From: Rhynchopus euleeides
Lineage: Eukaryota; Euglenozoa; Diplonemea; Diplonemida; Diplonemidae
Length of the DNA stretch: 64,000 nt
Direction of reading: 5' to 3'
Assembly: GCA_963210315.1 (NCBI GenBank)
Contig: OY723268.1
Span: forward strand, 1,798,001-1,862,000
Made by a program: the position numbers and the translations under genes
In this document: positions 30,760 to 40,158 of the stretch, in pieces
Layout: each line of letters starts with the position of its first letter
Position numbering within the stretch: the stretch's first letter is position 1
Notes under the pieces: model-generated
Seen by the model: only the letters and a program-made list of their open reading frames with translations
What the model was told of the DNA's origin: nothing
Database searches by the model: none

Positions 30760-33700
30760 CCCCTCAAAGGGGCTCCCCACCCCGACACACTACAACCTCC
30801 ACACCCCCACGCCAGGCGGCGCACGCTTCCACAAACCCCATCTGGAGGATCACCGCTGGCACCTCTTGTGTTGGAGAGCACCACCACCACCACCCCACGC
30901 CCCACCACCGCATGGGGTGGACCACCCCCACCCCCACGGGAGCTGCGGCTGCGGCGGCGGGGGCAGGTCACCTCCTCCTCCTCCTCATCCACTGCTCAAA
31001 ACGGCACCGCCAGGCGTGACTCTCAGAGCAAGGCGTGTTCAGGGTGTGGCTTGCGGATCCTGGAGGGGCTGCGATATGTCATGTGGGATATCCCTCCCGG
31101 GTCCGGGCTGTGTGTCAGCCGGAGGGGGTGTGCGGATGTTGCCTTTTTCCACCCGAGGTGTTTTCAGGGCTTCTCCAAGGCGGGGCGTGCCGCGGCCGCG
31201 GCGGCGTGCGCCATCCTCGCCCATGCGGAGGTGATCCGTGAGCACGGCCTCCGCACAGCAGAGCTTCTCTCGGTCTGCAGTGAATACCTCGGGTCGGTCT
31301 GCCGCAGCCCCCCTCCGGACACTCCCCCCTTGTCACCTCTCCATCTCGACAGCAGCGCTGCAGGGGAGGCGAGGGGTGAAGAGGAGGAGGAGGAGGTGGT
31401 GGTGGCGGTGGAGGAGCCTCTCCCCGCCGCGCTGCTCCCGCCGCTGCCCCCGCTGGTGTTCGCCGTGCAGAGGGGTGCGGAGGCGGTGCGGTGCGCCTCC
31501 TCGCAGCTCCGGGGCGTGGGGGGACCTGCGGAGGGGGCCCTGCCCCACAGCGGAGGGTTTGCTGCTCCAACCCGGGGAGGGGTCGGGGGGAGTACTGCAG
31601 GCAGTGCAGAAGAGAGGCTGATGAGGCGAAGGTTGCTCAGTCTGGAGGTGGCTTTGGCGCGTGGGGTTCGTGAGGTGTATTCATCTGGAGGTGGAGGCGC
31701 AGAGGATGAGAGTGGCAGCGAGGGAGGGGGTTTCTCCGAGGAGGCGGTGGTGTCGTCGGCGCGGAGCTCGGCGTGGGGTGGAGGAGGGGGGCATATCACC
31801 CCTTTCCCAGACTCGCTCTGCGGCGCGGTGTGCCATTTCTTCAGCCTGGGCCACGCCGCAGCGGCTCAGGCTGCGGGCCCCGGGATCCTCGCAGATGCAA
31901 TCGCGTCCCTCCCCCGGGGGTCCCCCCTCCACCAAGAGCTAGAAACATCCCGAGCTGCAACACCGCACCTCCTCCACCTCCTCGCCAGGGGTGGTGGCGG
32001 CGCGGGCCAAGGTGAGGAGGTTGAAGAGGAAGGGGGCATATCCCACCGCCCCGCCCCCAACGGATTTTCCCTCCGAGGCACAGCCTCCGCGGGGGAGTCA
32101 CGCGAGTCATCCATCGGGGATGAGGTGCTGTTCTCCCCGGAATGGATCCGGGATCGGGTGGGGAAACCCCCCGCCTCCGCCTCGGCTGGCGAGATATCAG
32201 ACGAAGCCTCCTTCTCCCAAGGCCCACACTCCGCAGCTGGGGAGGGGGGTGGCGTGGCGGATGAGGTTGAGACAGACCCAGGGTTTTCCGACGGGGGGTT
32301 TGCCCCTGATATAGAGCTGGAGCTCCTCAACGGAGACAACGGTGAGATCGCAGATGATTTCTCCTCCGGGGGGCTGGGCAGCAGCACAGCTCTCGCAGGG
32401 GAAGGTGGGGGATCTATCGAGGAGGAGGACATGCCATATGCCTCCGGAAGCAGCGGTGGAAGGAGTGTCTGGGGAGGCGGGGACGGATCGATTGACGACG
32501 CGTTTGGAACCCCGTCGGGGAGTGGGAGCGCTGCCACCACCGGAGGGGATATCCCCGATGATTTCCCCGATGCAGGGTTTGACGATGCCGATTCCCTCCC
32601 GGAATCTGGAATTGCGGAGGCGATGGATTTCTCCGGGGATGACGGGAACCCGCCCCGCCTGGGCTCCCCCACAGGGGGGGATGATGCCGACACCATTTCT
32701 GACGGGTTTGGGGACGCCGTCGCCGCATCCATCGGGTCGAGAATGGAGCACATCCTCGCCGGATACAACAGGCTGTCACACCACGGGCACCCCAGCCTCG
32801 ACCCCACCCTCCCTGGGGGCGGCTTCGGGGAGGTGGAGGAGGACGACGCGCTCATCAGCGGGGAAAATTCCTCATCACCCCAGGCCAAGCTCACTGCAGG
32901 CTGGGTTATGAAGCTCGGGGTCCTCTCCGTCCTCCAGGAGCGTTTGAACGAGAGGGATGCTGAAGTTGAGGAGGTCCCCTCCTTGTCCCAGGGGGGGAGC
33001 CCAGCGCTTTCCCGAGCAGAGCTGCTCCGGAAGAGCATCGATGTTCTGTCCTCCATCCCCGAATCTGTCTACGCCTCGGGCCCCTGGGAGCTGCTGGACC
33101 CACAGAGGCGGGGGAGGGGAGGTGGGAGTGTCGCCGGGTCTGTCGCGTCGCTGATCCACAGTTTGGAGGTGGAGGAGTCGCTTGATATCGCTGGGACAAT
33201 GCACGACTCCTGGGGACAGTCCAGCAGGCAGTGGAAGGACACCGGGAGGAGCAAGCTGATCCACCGGGGGCACAGGGTGGGGGTTGGGGGGAACCGGAGG
33301 CTGCAGGAAAAACAGCTCCAGCAGCAGCACCACCACTCCGACCAGTCTCTCCACCACGGCGACCCCTCGAGTGACGCGACGGAGCCCCAAGGGTGGGGTG
33401 GCGGCGGGCGGCGGGGGCGGCGCCGCGGGGGGCGGCACCCTGACCCTTCGGAGTCGACGCCAGAGAGCATCACGCTGAGCTTGGAGGGGTTTTCCCATAG
33501 GTTCTACAGAGGTTCCGATGGGGTTGAGGCAGAGATGGAGGACAGCGTTGCGATAGACGAGGATATACCCGACATCACAGACACTGTGGGGGAGACGGCG
33601 GGTGGGTGGGGCGGTGCTGGGGGCGGTGGCGGCTTTGCGGCTATCCCGAGGCGGGGCGGGGCTGCCTTAGCTGACAGGGGCATCCCTGACTTCGCGAGCG

Positions 33701-34710
33701 AGGTTTCGGATGATATCTTCGACGGGGCAGGGGGCAACAGCAGCGAGGAGGGTGAAGGGGATGGAGTGAGTCCTCCTCCTCCTCCTCACCGCAAGGGTTT
33801 CTCCCCCCAGACCCAACGCGCCTCTGCCGACGCAGCAGCAGCAGCGACATCGCAACCCGCTTACCTCTCTGATGCATCATCTATAGAGGACGAATCGGGC
33901 CTTCCCCAACTCGCCAGCAGCGGTCTTCCTGCCGCCACCTCTGAGTCAGCATCCTCAGATGGGGTTCCAGGCTCAGCCCCTGCTGATGCCGGCACCTCCC
34001 TGCCGACAGCACACACCCCTGTGGAGGGGGGTGATGGAGGCAGCGATATTGAGGATTTGTTTGAGTCACCCGAGAGGGAGGATCTGCTGCTGCCAAAGGG
34101 TGCGGATCCCGGCACCGCCGCTGCGGCATCTCGGGGTGGAGGGGAGGGGGAGGGGGGGCGGGTGGGCCGTGGGCATGCGGAGAGCTCGCACGACCCGTGG
34201 TCATCCGACAGCCGTTCCTTCTCTGGGGTGTCTTCGGGGTCAACCGCGACCCCACCCGCAGGCCCCCCACCCCCGTGGCTGCGGCGGGGCAGTCTTCTCA
34301 TCAGCGGCGGAACTGCTGGGGACATGTGGTGCCGCACCCCGCCGTCCCACTCGTCTTCATCCTCTGTTTTGTATCCAGAGAGCTTAGCGTCTGGCGGGGG
34401 AGGCGGGAGCAACAGCAGTGGGTTTCGCAGGCAGGCCCGCTGCAGGGGTGTGCCGGTTGTCGCATGGGCAGGCGAGGGTGGGGCTGGTGGAGGTGGCTGG
34501 CTGAGGGGGCATCCGCAGCAGCAGCAGGGCAGGGTGGTGGAGGAGGAGGAGGAGGGGGTTGGGATAGCGGATGTGGGGCATTCGCTTCCCGGGTTGCCCC
34601 AGGAGGTGCAGCAGCAGCAGCAGCAGCAGCCGCACCGCGGCGTGTGGGTGCGGAATTACATCACGGGTGAGCCGTTGCTGGTCCCTTCGGAAGAGGGTGG
34701 CAGTGTGTGA
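30760..34710 (+). CDS. Very long acidic-repeat protein region, probably 3' exon of the 28298 gene
   Basis: Open for 1316 aa from the proposed acceptor at 30759. Near the start (about 31036-31170) is a compact Cys/His domain: CSGCGLRILEG, GLCVSRRGC, FFHPRCFQGF, which looks zinc-binding; it precedes the first ATG (31081), so translation must start upstream or at a non-ATG codon. The rest is low complexity with some fifteen acidic motifs of a common style: IGDEVLFSP, ISDEASFSQ, IADDFSSGG, IDDAFG, IPDDFPDAGFDD, ISDGFGDA, IDEDIPDITD, SEVSDDIFDG, IEDLFES. Such spaced acidic/aromatic motifs suggest a multivalent binding scaffold. No catalytic domain is seen. Function unknown. Confidence 0.65.
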   Translation, partial: PLKGAPHPDTLQPPHPHARRRTLPQTPSGGSPLAPLVLESTTTTTPRPTTAWGGPPPPPRELRLRRRGQVTSSSSSSTAQNGTARRDSQSKACSGCGLRILEGLRYVMWDIPPGSGLCVSRRGCADVAFFHPRCFQGFSKAGRAAAAAACAILAHAEVIREHGLRTAELLSVCSEYLGSVCRSPPPDTPPLSPLHLDSSAAGEARGEEEEEEVVVAVEEPLPAALLPPLPPLVFAVQRGAEAVRCASSQLRGVGGPAEGALPHSGGFAAPTRGGVGGSTAGSAEERLMRRRLLSLEVALARGVREVYSSGGGGAEDESGSEGGGFSEEAVVSSARSSAWGGGGGHITPFPDSLCGAVCHFFSLGHAAAAQAAGPGILADAIASLPRGSPLHQELETSRAATPHLLHLLARGGGGAGQGEEVEEEGGISHRPAPNGFSLRGTASAGESRESSIGDEVLFSPEWIRDRVGKPPASASAGEISDEASFSQGPHSAAGEGGGVADEVETDPGFSDGGFAPDIELELLNGDNGEIADDFSSGGLGSSTALAGEGGGSIEEEDMPYASGSSGGRSVWGGGDGSIDDAFGTPSGSGSAATTGGDIPDDFPDAGFDDADSLPESGIAEAMDFSGDDGNPPRLGSPTGGDDADTISDGFGDAVAASIGSRMEHILAGYNRLSHHGHPSLDPTLPGGGFGEVEEDDALISGENSSSPQAKLTAGWVMKLGVLSVLQERLNERDAEVEEVPSLSQGGSPALSRAELLRKSIDVLSSIPESVYASGPWELLDPQRRGRGGGSVAGSVASLIHSLEVEESLDIAGTMHDSWGQSSRQWKDTGRSKLIHRGHRVGVGGNRRLQEKQLQQQHHHSDQSLHHGDPSSDATEPQGWGGGGRRGRRRGGRHPDPSESTPESITLSLEGFSHRFYRGSDGVEAEMEDSVAIDEDIPDITDTVGETAGGWGGAGGGGGFAAIPRRGGAALADRGIPDFASEVSDDIFDGAGGNSSEEGEGDGVSPPPPPHRKGFSPQTQRASADAAAAATSQPAYLSDASSIEDESGLPQLASSGLPAATSESASSDGVPGSAPADAGTSLPTAHTPVEGGDGGSDIEDLFESPEREDLLLPKGADPGTAAAASRGGGEGEGGRVGRGHAESSHDPWSSDSRSFSGVSSGSTATPPAGPPPPWLRRGSLLISGGTAGDMWCRTPPSHSSSSSVLYPESLASGGGGGSNSSGFRRQARCRGVPVVAWAGEGGAGGGGWLRGHPQQQQGRVVEEEEEGVGIADVGHSLPGLPQEVQQQQQQQPHRGVWVRNYITGEPLLVPSEEGGSV

Positions 34711-35199
34711 GGTGGGTGCATCGAGAGGTGGGGGGGGGGGGGAGTGCAGCAGTTATATCCCAGGCACCAGACCCTTCCCCTTGCCGAAAAGTTAGAGGTA
34801 TTGCAAATGCCATAGATCAATGGGGGGGGGGGGGGGATGTGGGGTGGGGCGTCAGTGGGGCGGCATGGTTGTTCAGAAGAGTGAAAAAGTTCATCCCGGG
34901 TGGGGCCTTTCGCTTAGCAAATGGGGAAAGGTTAGAAAAAGGGGGGGGGGTGGGTGGTGGTGATCGGAGCTCGGGTGTGGTCTGCAGCACAAGCTGAAGA
35001 AGGGCACGCTGGTGGAAGCGTCCAATGCACCTCTCTCAGTACTGAGGCCAAAGCGTATGTTGTAGTATTGTTGCAAAGTGGCACACCTTTGGCATACAGC
35101 GACACAGAGTGAAAAAGGCCATGCCCGCCCCAATGCTCTGCTACCCATAGCCCGACCTCCTCTGCACAGTGTGGGTGAGGAGGGTGGTTATGGGAGGCT

Positions 35200-35248
<49 letters not shown>

Positions 35249-36000
35249 GGGCGACCCTTCCAGGGTGGGGGGTGGGGGGGGGAGGTGGGGCCAATAAATA
35301 ACACATCCGGCAGCTTTCGCTGCTTCTCTTCCCTTCTTTTTCATCCCGCGCCTCCCCCGCGCCCCCTCCTGTTCTGTTCGGGTAATTCTGCACCAGAAAG
35401 GAGGCAATACGTCGCGCAGCGAACCCACATTCCTGTTGGTGCCTGCTTCTCGGATGGTCAGCCGCTCTGCAGGCAGGCATGAGTTGTGGCAGAGGCTGTT
35501 CCCCCAAGACGATCCCATCTGGGCTGCCAACCCCAGAGAAGAGGCTGCAGTTTGGAGCGTAGATAGTAGAACCAAAGCAGGGAAGCCGTCGAAGCGCCCT
35601 GAGGCTGCCTAGCGAGGATGTGCGACGAACTCTGGGTGGGTGAGTGGTGGGTGGTGTGTGGCCCAAACCCAAACATCGTTTCTTTCAGCCCCCCCCCCCC
35701 CCCGTTCCCGCACACATTCTTGTGCTCCCCTCTACTATTTCACTTCCCTCCGCTCCGCCCGGCCTGGATGGGGTGGGTGAGAAGGCGGGATTCATTACTC
35801 CCTTCCCCCGCCCAACCCCAAGTTTACAGCAGAGAGAGAGAGAGAGAGAGAGAGAAACGGCATCGTTTCTGCCGAAATATATCACACCCTCACTCCCCCA
35901 CCCCGTCAGGGAAAGCGTTGTGGCCGGGGCTGCACCTCCCATCCAGCAACAGCGGAAAAGAGAAAGTCATCGCGCATTGCCTTGCGGCAGGCTGCGAACG
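34711..36000. other. Intergenic stretch with GA microsatellites
   Basis: No gene recognised. It holds (GA)n runs at about 35202-35250 and 35827-35855, G tracts (34729-34741, 34820-34834), and one TTCTTGTGCTCCC repeat at 35711-35748. A pyrimidine/CAG site at 35891-35911, 90 bp before the jacalin ATG, would suit trans- or cis-splicing. Confidence 0.55.
35711..35748 (+). repeat. TTCTTGTGCTCCC dispersed repeat, copy 2
   Basis: Shorter and more diverged than the copies at 16731, 38481 and 54573; it keeps CATTCTTGTGCTCCC and TATTTCACTTCCC. Confidence 0.5.
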
Positions 36001-37239
36001 ATGGAGGTGCATGTCTGCCACCACAGCACAGGGGCGACATGCACTGTGGAGCTCGATGAATCCGAGACTGTTGGGACGCTGAAGAAGAAGGCGGTGGACA
36101 AACTGCGTGCTGACGGCGAGGTGCTGCAGACAGACGCACTGGGTCTCCGCCTCAAGGGGACCACCACATGGCTCGGTGAAGACGACACGCCTGTGGAGGG
36201 CACAGCTGCGGACGCGGGCTGCACACTCCTCCTCCTCCCTGCCTACGAAGACCTCCCGCACTCGACAGCGTTTGGCGCCGCCACAGGGGGGACGCCCTTC
36301 AGCGATGTCGCCGCTGGGCCCTGCGGGCGGATTGTTAAAATAGGCATCGTCAGCAGCATCGCCCTCAAAGGCATATCCGTGACATACGCCAACGGGATGC
36401 ACTTCGGACACGGGTGGTCGACGGGATACACCACGATCACATTGGACGAAGATGAATACATCACGGGGGTCCGGGGCACCTCTGGGATGATGGTCCACCA
36501 ACTCTCCTTTGTCACCAACAAGCAGGTTCACGGGCCACACGGGATGCAACGCGGTGAGCCCTTTTCTGTGGACTTCCCCCCGGGCACCGAGCTCCGCTAC
36601 TTCTTCGGGCGCAGCACACGCGCCACAATCTCCCGGATCGGATTTGCCTACGGAATGGCCCCAGAAGTGAGGCACGTCAGGATGCACCGCAGCCCCACCT
36701 ACGGGCTCTCCACGATGGCAGAGCTTAATTTTGACGACTGTGCCCAAGCCCTGCAGTGCGGCAGGCTGTGCTCCATCGCCGTGCGTAGTGGGGGTGTCGT
36801 TCACGCCATCGGTGCCGGGTATGAGGATGGGACATACCTCCACCACGGAGGGACGGGCGGGAAGCTGGACGTCATCTCTCTCAGGGAGGGCGAGCGTGTG
36901 GTGGCGGTGAACATGACATGCGGCTACAACATCAACAGCATCACCTTCACGACGACCCTCCGTGACTACGGCCCCTACGGGGGGCAGGGACTGGGGTACC
37001 CTGTGTTCGTCCCCTTCGGGCCCGATGAGGAGCTTGTGTATTTTTACGGCAACGAAACGCGATCCGTCGATAAGATCGGGTTTGGGTACGGCTGCCCCAC
37101 CCCTCTTGGCGGTGAGCCCGAGCGTGCTGTGGTTGGGGATGCCATCCAGCGCCAGGCCTCCCAAACGGCACGGCTGCATTCCCGAGGGCAGCAGCCCTCT
37201 GGGGTGCGCGATGCGGGCTGCGGCTGTGCTGTGAGCTAG
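36001..37239 (+). CDS. Ubiquitin-like / double jacalin-lectin protein with CaaX box
   Basis: 412 aa, one exon, from the first ATG of the conserved part. Residues 1-80 are ubiquitin-like (VHVCHHSTGATCTVELDESETVGTLKKKAVDKLR...TPVEGTAADAGCTLLLL). From about residue 105 come two jacalin-type beta-prism repeats: GRIVKIGIVSS...HGWSTGYTTITLDEDEYITGVRGTSG...ISRIGFAYG, and a second ending in RSVDKIGFGYG. The last four residues, CAVS, fit a CaaX prenylation signal (Ser favours farnesylation), and the preceding CGC could be palmitoylated. This predicts a membrane-anchored cytosolic lectin-like protein. The combination of ubiquitin-like, jacalin and CaaX is one I do not know as a named family. A solo A-B unit lies 57 bp past the stop. 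Confidence 0.85.
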   Translation: MEVHVCHHSTGATCTVELDESETVGTLKKKAVDKLRADGEVLQTDALGLRLKGTTTWLGEDDTPVEGTAADAGCTLLLLPAYEDLPHSTAFGAATGGTPFSDVAAGPCGRIVKIGIVSSIALKGISVTYANGMHFGHGWSTGYTTITLDEDEYITGVRGTSGMMVHQLSFVTNKQVHGPHGMQRGEPFSVDFPPGTELRYFFGRSTRATISRIGFAYGMAPEVRHVRMHRSPTYGLSTMAELNFDDCAQALQCGRLCSIAVRSGGVVHAIGAGYEDGTYLHHGGTGGKLDVISLREGERVVAVNMTCGYNINSITFTTTLRDYGPYGGQGLGYPVFVPFGPDEELVYFYGNETRSVDKIGFGYGCPTPLGGEPERAVVGDAIQRQASQTARLHSRGQQPSGVRDAGCGCAVS

Positions 37240-37296
37240 CTGGGCCCGAAAGGGGTGGAGGGGGTGTGGGGTCGTCTCCCCCGCACGATATTTTTA

Positions 37297-37485
37297 TTAA
37301 GCACACTCGTGTGAGCGGAAAGCGCCCCACCACAGCTGCAGCCAAACGTGCTCTATACACTAACCCCACCTTTCATCAGGCTCAGGGTGTGATCAGTTCA
37401 GGGTTTTGTGTGTAGAAGCGTCAACGCAACAAACAAAAGGAAATTCATCAGAGCGGTTGTAGCTGTGAAGTGATAGGGCGCTTTT
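37297..37485 (+). repeat. Solo A-B unit (element-2 subfamily)
   Basis: About two differences from the A2-B2 unit of element 2. Core GTGTAGAAGCGTCAACGCA. Outer pairing GCGCC with GGCGC and inner CAGCTGCAGCC with GGTTGTAGCTG (G-T wobble at changed sites). It is clearly young, and sits in the 3' flank of the jacalin gene. Confidence 0.9.
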
Positions 37486-38264
37486 CTGGCGTTGTGGAAC
37501 AGCCACTGCCCCCCCCTCGCATTAGCTGAGCTGCCCGGAGCAGGTTGGGGGGGAGGGGTCTGGACTCTCACGACGGCTGTGCCCTCTTCTCACCTGAAAC
37601 CTGTTGGGCGTGTGGGGCTGAGGGGCTTTCGCTCCGTCATTTCTTTCGCACACTAAATTTACGATGTGGGTGGAGTGTGCCACAGTGCTTGTTCATGCCC
37701 TTGTGATGTCTCACTCATGGCACCATTACCAGCAGGAGTGTGAGTGTGGAAGCGCCACCACAGCGTCTCTCATCAAGGAAGCGGAAGCAAAGGTTCATAA
37801 AACGAGCGCAGTGAGTAAACCTCCCCCCCCCCCCCACCCCCCAGAGTATACATCTGTCGATGCATCAGCCGTCTCCAACAACACCCTTTGAAGGCTTTTC
37901 CCTGATTGCTGGCCAGAGGACCCGAATGGGCAGGCGGGTTCCGTGCATTTTTAAAACATACCCACCCGTTCGAATGTGGGGCAGACGTGTTTCTGCCTCG
38001 GCATGTTGCCTTGTCCTCTTTGCGAGCTTCCCCACCCCCCCACCCCCCTCCCGATCTGCATTTGAAATCGGTCAAACGGCAGCTGGTGTGTTGCCACGGA
38101 GTGCGTCTCTCCCGGCATCTCGTGTGCTTCAAGTGTGAAAAATACTCGTGTTTTGTTTAGCCCGTGATGCGTGTGAGAGAGGGGGTTTTACCCTTGACAC
38201 AGTGGGGGGGGGGAAAAATGATAGTTGGGCGGCGCTTTGGGTGGGACAAAACCACGCGATCAAC

Positions 38265-38379
38265 CTTTGCCTTGTTGATTTGACTGTGCGGCCATTCACA
38301 CACCAAACCTTCGTCAGGCAAAAATCAACCGTGAGGTTTGTTCACCCGAGGGGGGTTTTTTTGGCGCATAAACAACGCC
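38265..38379 (+). repeat. Dispersed repeat, copy 2 (partner at 915-1008)
   Basis: Shares CTTTGCCTTGTTGATT, GTGAGGTTTGTTCACCCG and AAACAACGCC with 915-1008; a G/T run is expanded near 38350. Confidence 0.6.
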
Positions 38380-38480
38380 CCGTCTCTTTTTTTGACACAT
38401 GTGTCTTGCACCATCACGGAGAAAGATAATCACACGCTGCGTCTGCAGGGAAGCACAATGCACCCCCCCCCCCCCCTCTG

Positions 38481-38524
38481 TGAAGGATCATTCTTGTGCT
38501 CCCTTCTACTTCTATTTCACTACC
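38481..38524 (+). repeat. TTCTTGTGCTCCC dispersed repeat, copy 3
   Basis: TGAAGGATCATTCTTGTGC, then TCCCTTCTACTTCTATTTCA; closest to the copy at 16731. Confidence 0.7.
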
Positions 38525-38559
38525 CTCCCTCCCTCCCAACCCCCCTCCCACCAAAACAA

Positions 38560-38648
38560 CATATCTGGTGTCGTGACTACAAAAAGGACTAACATTGCAA
38601 GAAGGTGCTGGGAGACTTGCTTTTCCATCCACTTCTCGACGATCAAAC
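38560..38648 (+). repeat. Dispersed repeat (partner at 16373-16462)
   Basis: Second copy of the CATATCTGGTG ... GACGATCAAACC block, about 90% similar by eye to 16373-16462. Confidence 0.75.
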
Positions 38649-38987
38649 CCCATCCCGCCCCCCCCCCCCCCCCCCACCAAAAAACGCTTACCAATTGGAA
38701 AAATTTCTGTCTCTGTCAACCCCTTCTTCTCCCCTCGTTCTACCCCCTCCCTCTCCTCTCTTCCCTTCTTTTCTAGCTCCACCCCCTTGCCCGGCAGCAC
38801 CTGCTGTCCGCCCCGCGCATGCGTGTGTGAGTCCCCAGACGCCTTTGTGAGAGACGAAAATATATGCCCCGTGTCCCGCAGAACACCTCCCCACCACCCC
38901 TCTCCCCCCCCCCCCCCTGAGTGACACGGTGGGATCTTGTAAATTTTACATGTATAACTACAAGTATAATACATGTATTATACATGT

Positions 38988-39333
38988 ACCGTATACGTAA
39001 ATATTATGGAACGTAAATATTATGGAACGGGCCCATTTTTGGCCGGTCCGTTCCATAATATTTACGTTCCAAAATATTTACAGGGCCAGTTCGGGACTCG
39101 GTGGTGAGGACGGCTTGCGTCAGGAATCGCGCGAAAAGTGCACGAGTAGGTCCCGTCAGGGACTCTGTACGCCGTCCGATCACCTGGTCCAAGTCCCCGA
39201 GTCGCAGAAAGCCCTGTAAATATTATGGAACGAAAAAAATCTGGAACGCCAACCCACCAGCGTTCCAAAATATTTACGTTCCATAATATTTACGTTCCAA
39301 AATATTTACGTTCCAAAATATTTACGTATACGG
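38988..39333. mobile_element. AT-rich MITE, copy 1 (CCGTATACGTAAATATT ends)
   Basis: 346 bp. Inverted ends CCGTATACGTAAATATTATG. Both sides carry repeats of GGAACGTAAATATT, and a GC-richer core includes GACTCTGTACGCCGTCC. Two further copies in opposite orientation lie at 48859-49184 and 49208-49536. There is no coding capacity. It is embedded in TACATGTATTATACATGTA palindromic sequence. Confidence 0.82.
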
Positions 39334-39476
39334 TATAATACTTGCATGTCAACTATTATACATGTATAATACATGTATATGCCTGAAATATACATGTAAA
39401 ATACATGTATATCAAGTAAAAATACATGTATAATACTTGCATGTCAACTATTATACATGTATTTTTACTTGATAGG
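39334..39476. repeat. AT-rich palindromic array
   Basis: Repeated TACATGTATAATACTTGCAT and TATACATGTA motifs, each close to self-complementary, continuing the array interrupted by the MITE at 38988-39333. It is very AT-rich compared with the rest of the window. Confidence 0.7.
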
Positions 39477-39642
39477 GGGTATGGAAATTTAGGCAAAATT
39501 AGCCAAAATTAGCCAATTTAGCCAGGTTTTTTGGCTGGGGAAAATAGTTGTCCAATTTTTGAAAAATTCGAAAAAAATCGAAAAAAACGCCTAACTGTTT
39601 TTAGCCACTACGGCTAGCCACAGTGGCTAAATTTCCATACGG
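39477..39642. mobile_element. Short MITE-like element (GTATGGAAATTTAG ends)
   Basis: About 165 bp bounded by GTATGGAAATTTAG and its reverse complement CTAAATTTCCATAC. The interior contains AATTAGCC repeats and A-rich sequence. No coding capacity. Only one copy is in this window, so the assignment rests on the ends. Confidence 0.55.
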
Positions 39643-39656
39643 CCCTGGTGACCCGG

Positions 39657-39856
39657 GGTCCGAAATTTCGACATGTCGAAAAAATTTTTTTTGGCCAAAA
39701 AAAAATTTTTTTTTTCGCCTGGCTCAACAGAATCTGGGGCTCACTGGGGTGCCACACTGAAAAATTTCGGAAAATTTTCGAATTTTTTTTCAGCCATTTT
39801 TGGTTAGCCAGGCCTGGGCCCAGCTGGGCCAGGTAGGCCGAAATTTCGACATGTCG
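39657..39856 (+). repeat. TTTCGACATGTCGAAA tandem unit, left part
   Basis: One ~183-bp unit starting CCGAAATTTCGACATGTCG, followed by the start of a second unit that is interrupted by element 2 and resumes at 44497. TTTCGACATGTCGAAA is a perfect palindrome, and A/T runs flank it. Confidence 0.8.
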
Positions 39857-40123
39857 AAAAAGCGCCCTATCACTTCACAGCTACAACCGCTCTGATGAAT
39901 TTCCTTTTGTTTGTTGCGTTGACGCTTCTACACACAAAACCCTGAACTGATCACACCCTGAGCCTGATGAAGGGTGGGGTTAGTGTATAGAGCACGTTTG
40001 GTTGCAGCTGTGGTGGGGCGCTTTCCGCTCACACGAGTGTGCTTAAAAAGCGCCCTATCACTTCACAGCTACAACCGCTCTGATGAATTTCCTTTTGTTT
40101 GTTGCGTTGACGCTTCTACACCA
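39857..40123 (-). repeat. B1-A2-B2 split direct repeat (element 2)
   Basis: Reading on the minus strand: B1 40123-40047, A2 40047-39925 and B2 39931-39857. The core is GTGTAGAAGCGTCAACGCA. The A2-B2 ends are complementary: AAAGCGCCC with GGGCGCTTT, and GCTGCAACC with GGTTGTAGC. Confidence 0.85.
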
Positions 40124-40158
40124 GGACCCTCATCCGGAGGGACGTGTCCGTCTCGTTC

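Larger units (their letters stand above)
37240..38987. other. Intergenic stretch with repeats
   Basis: Contains the A-B unit at 37297-37485 and the dispersed repeats at 38265-38379, 38481-38524 and 38560-38648. The last 50 bp (38940-38987) are TACATGTATTATACATGTA-like palindromic AT-rich sequence. No gene seen. Confidence 0.6.

Noticed and set aside
35890-37179. 429-codon minus-strand frame opposite the jacalin gene
   Set aside because: The + strand has clear ubiquitin-like and jacalin folds; the antisense frame has no recognisable domain.
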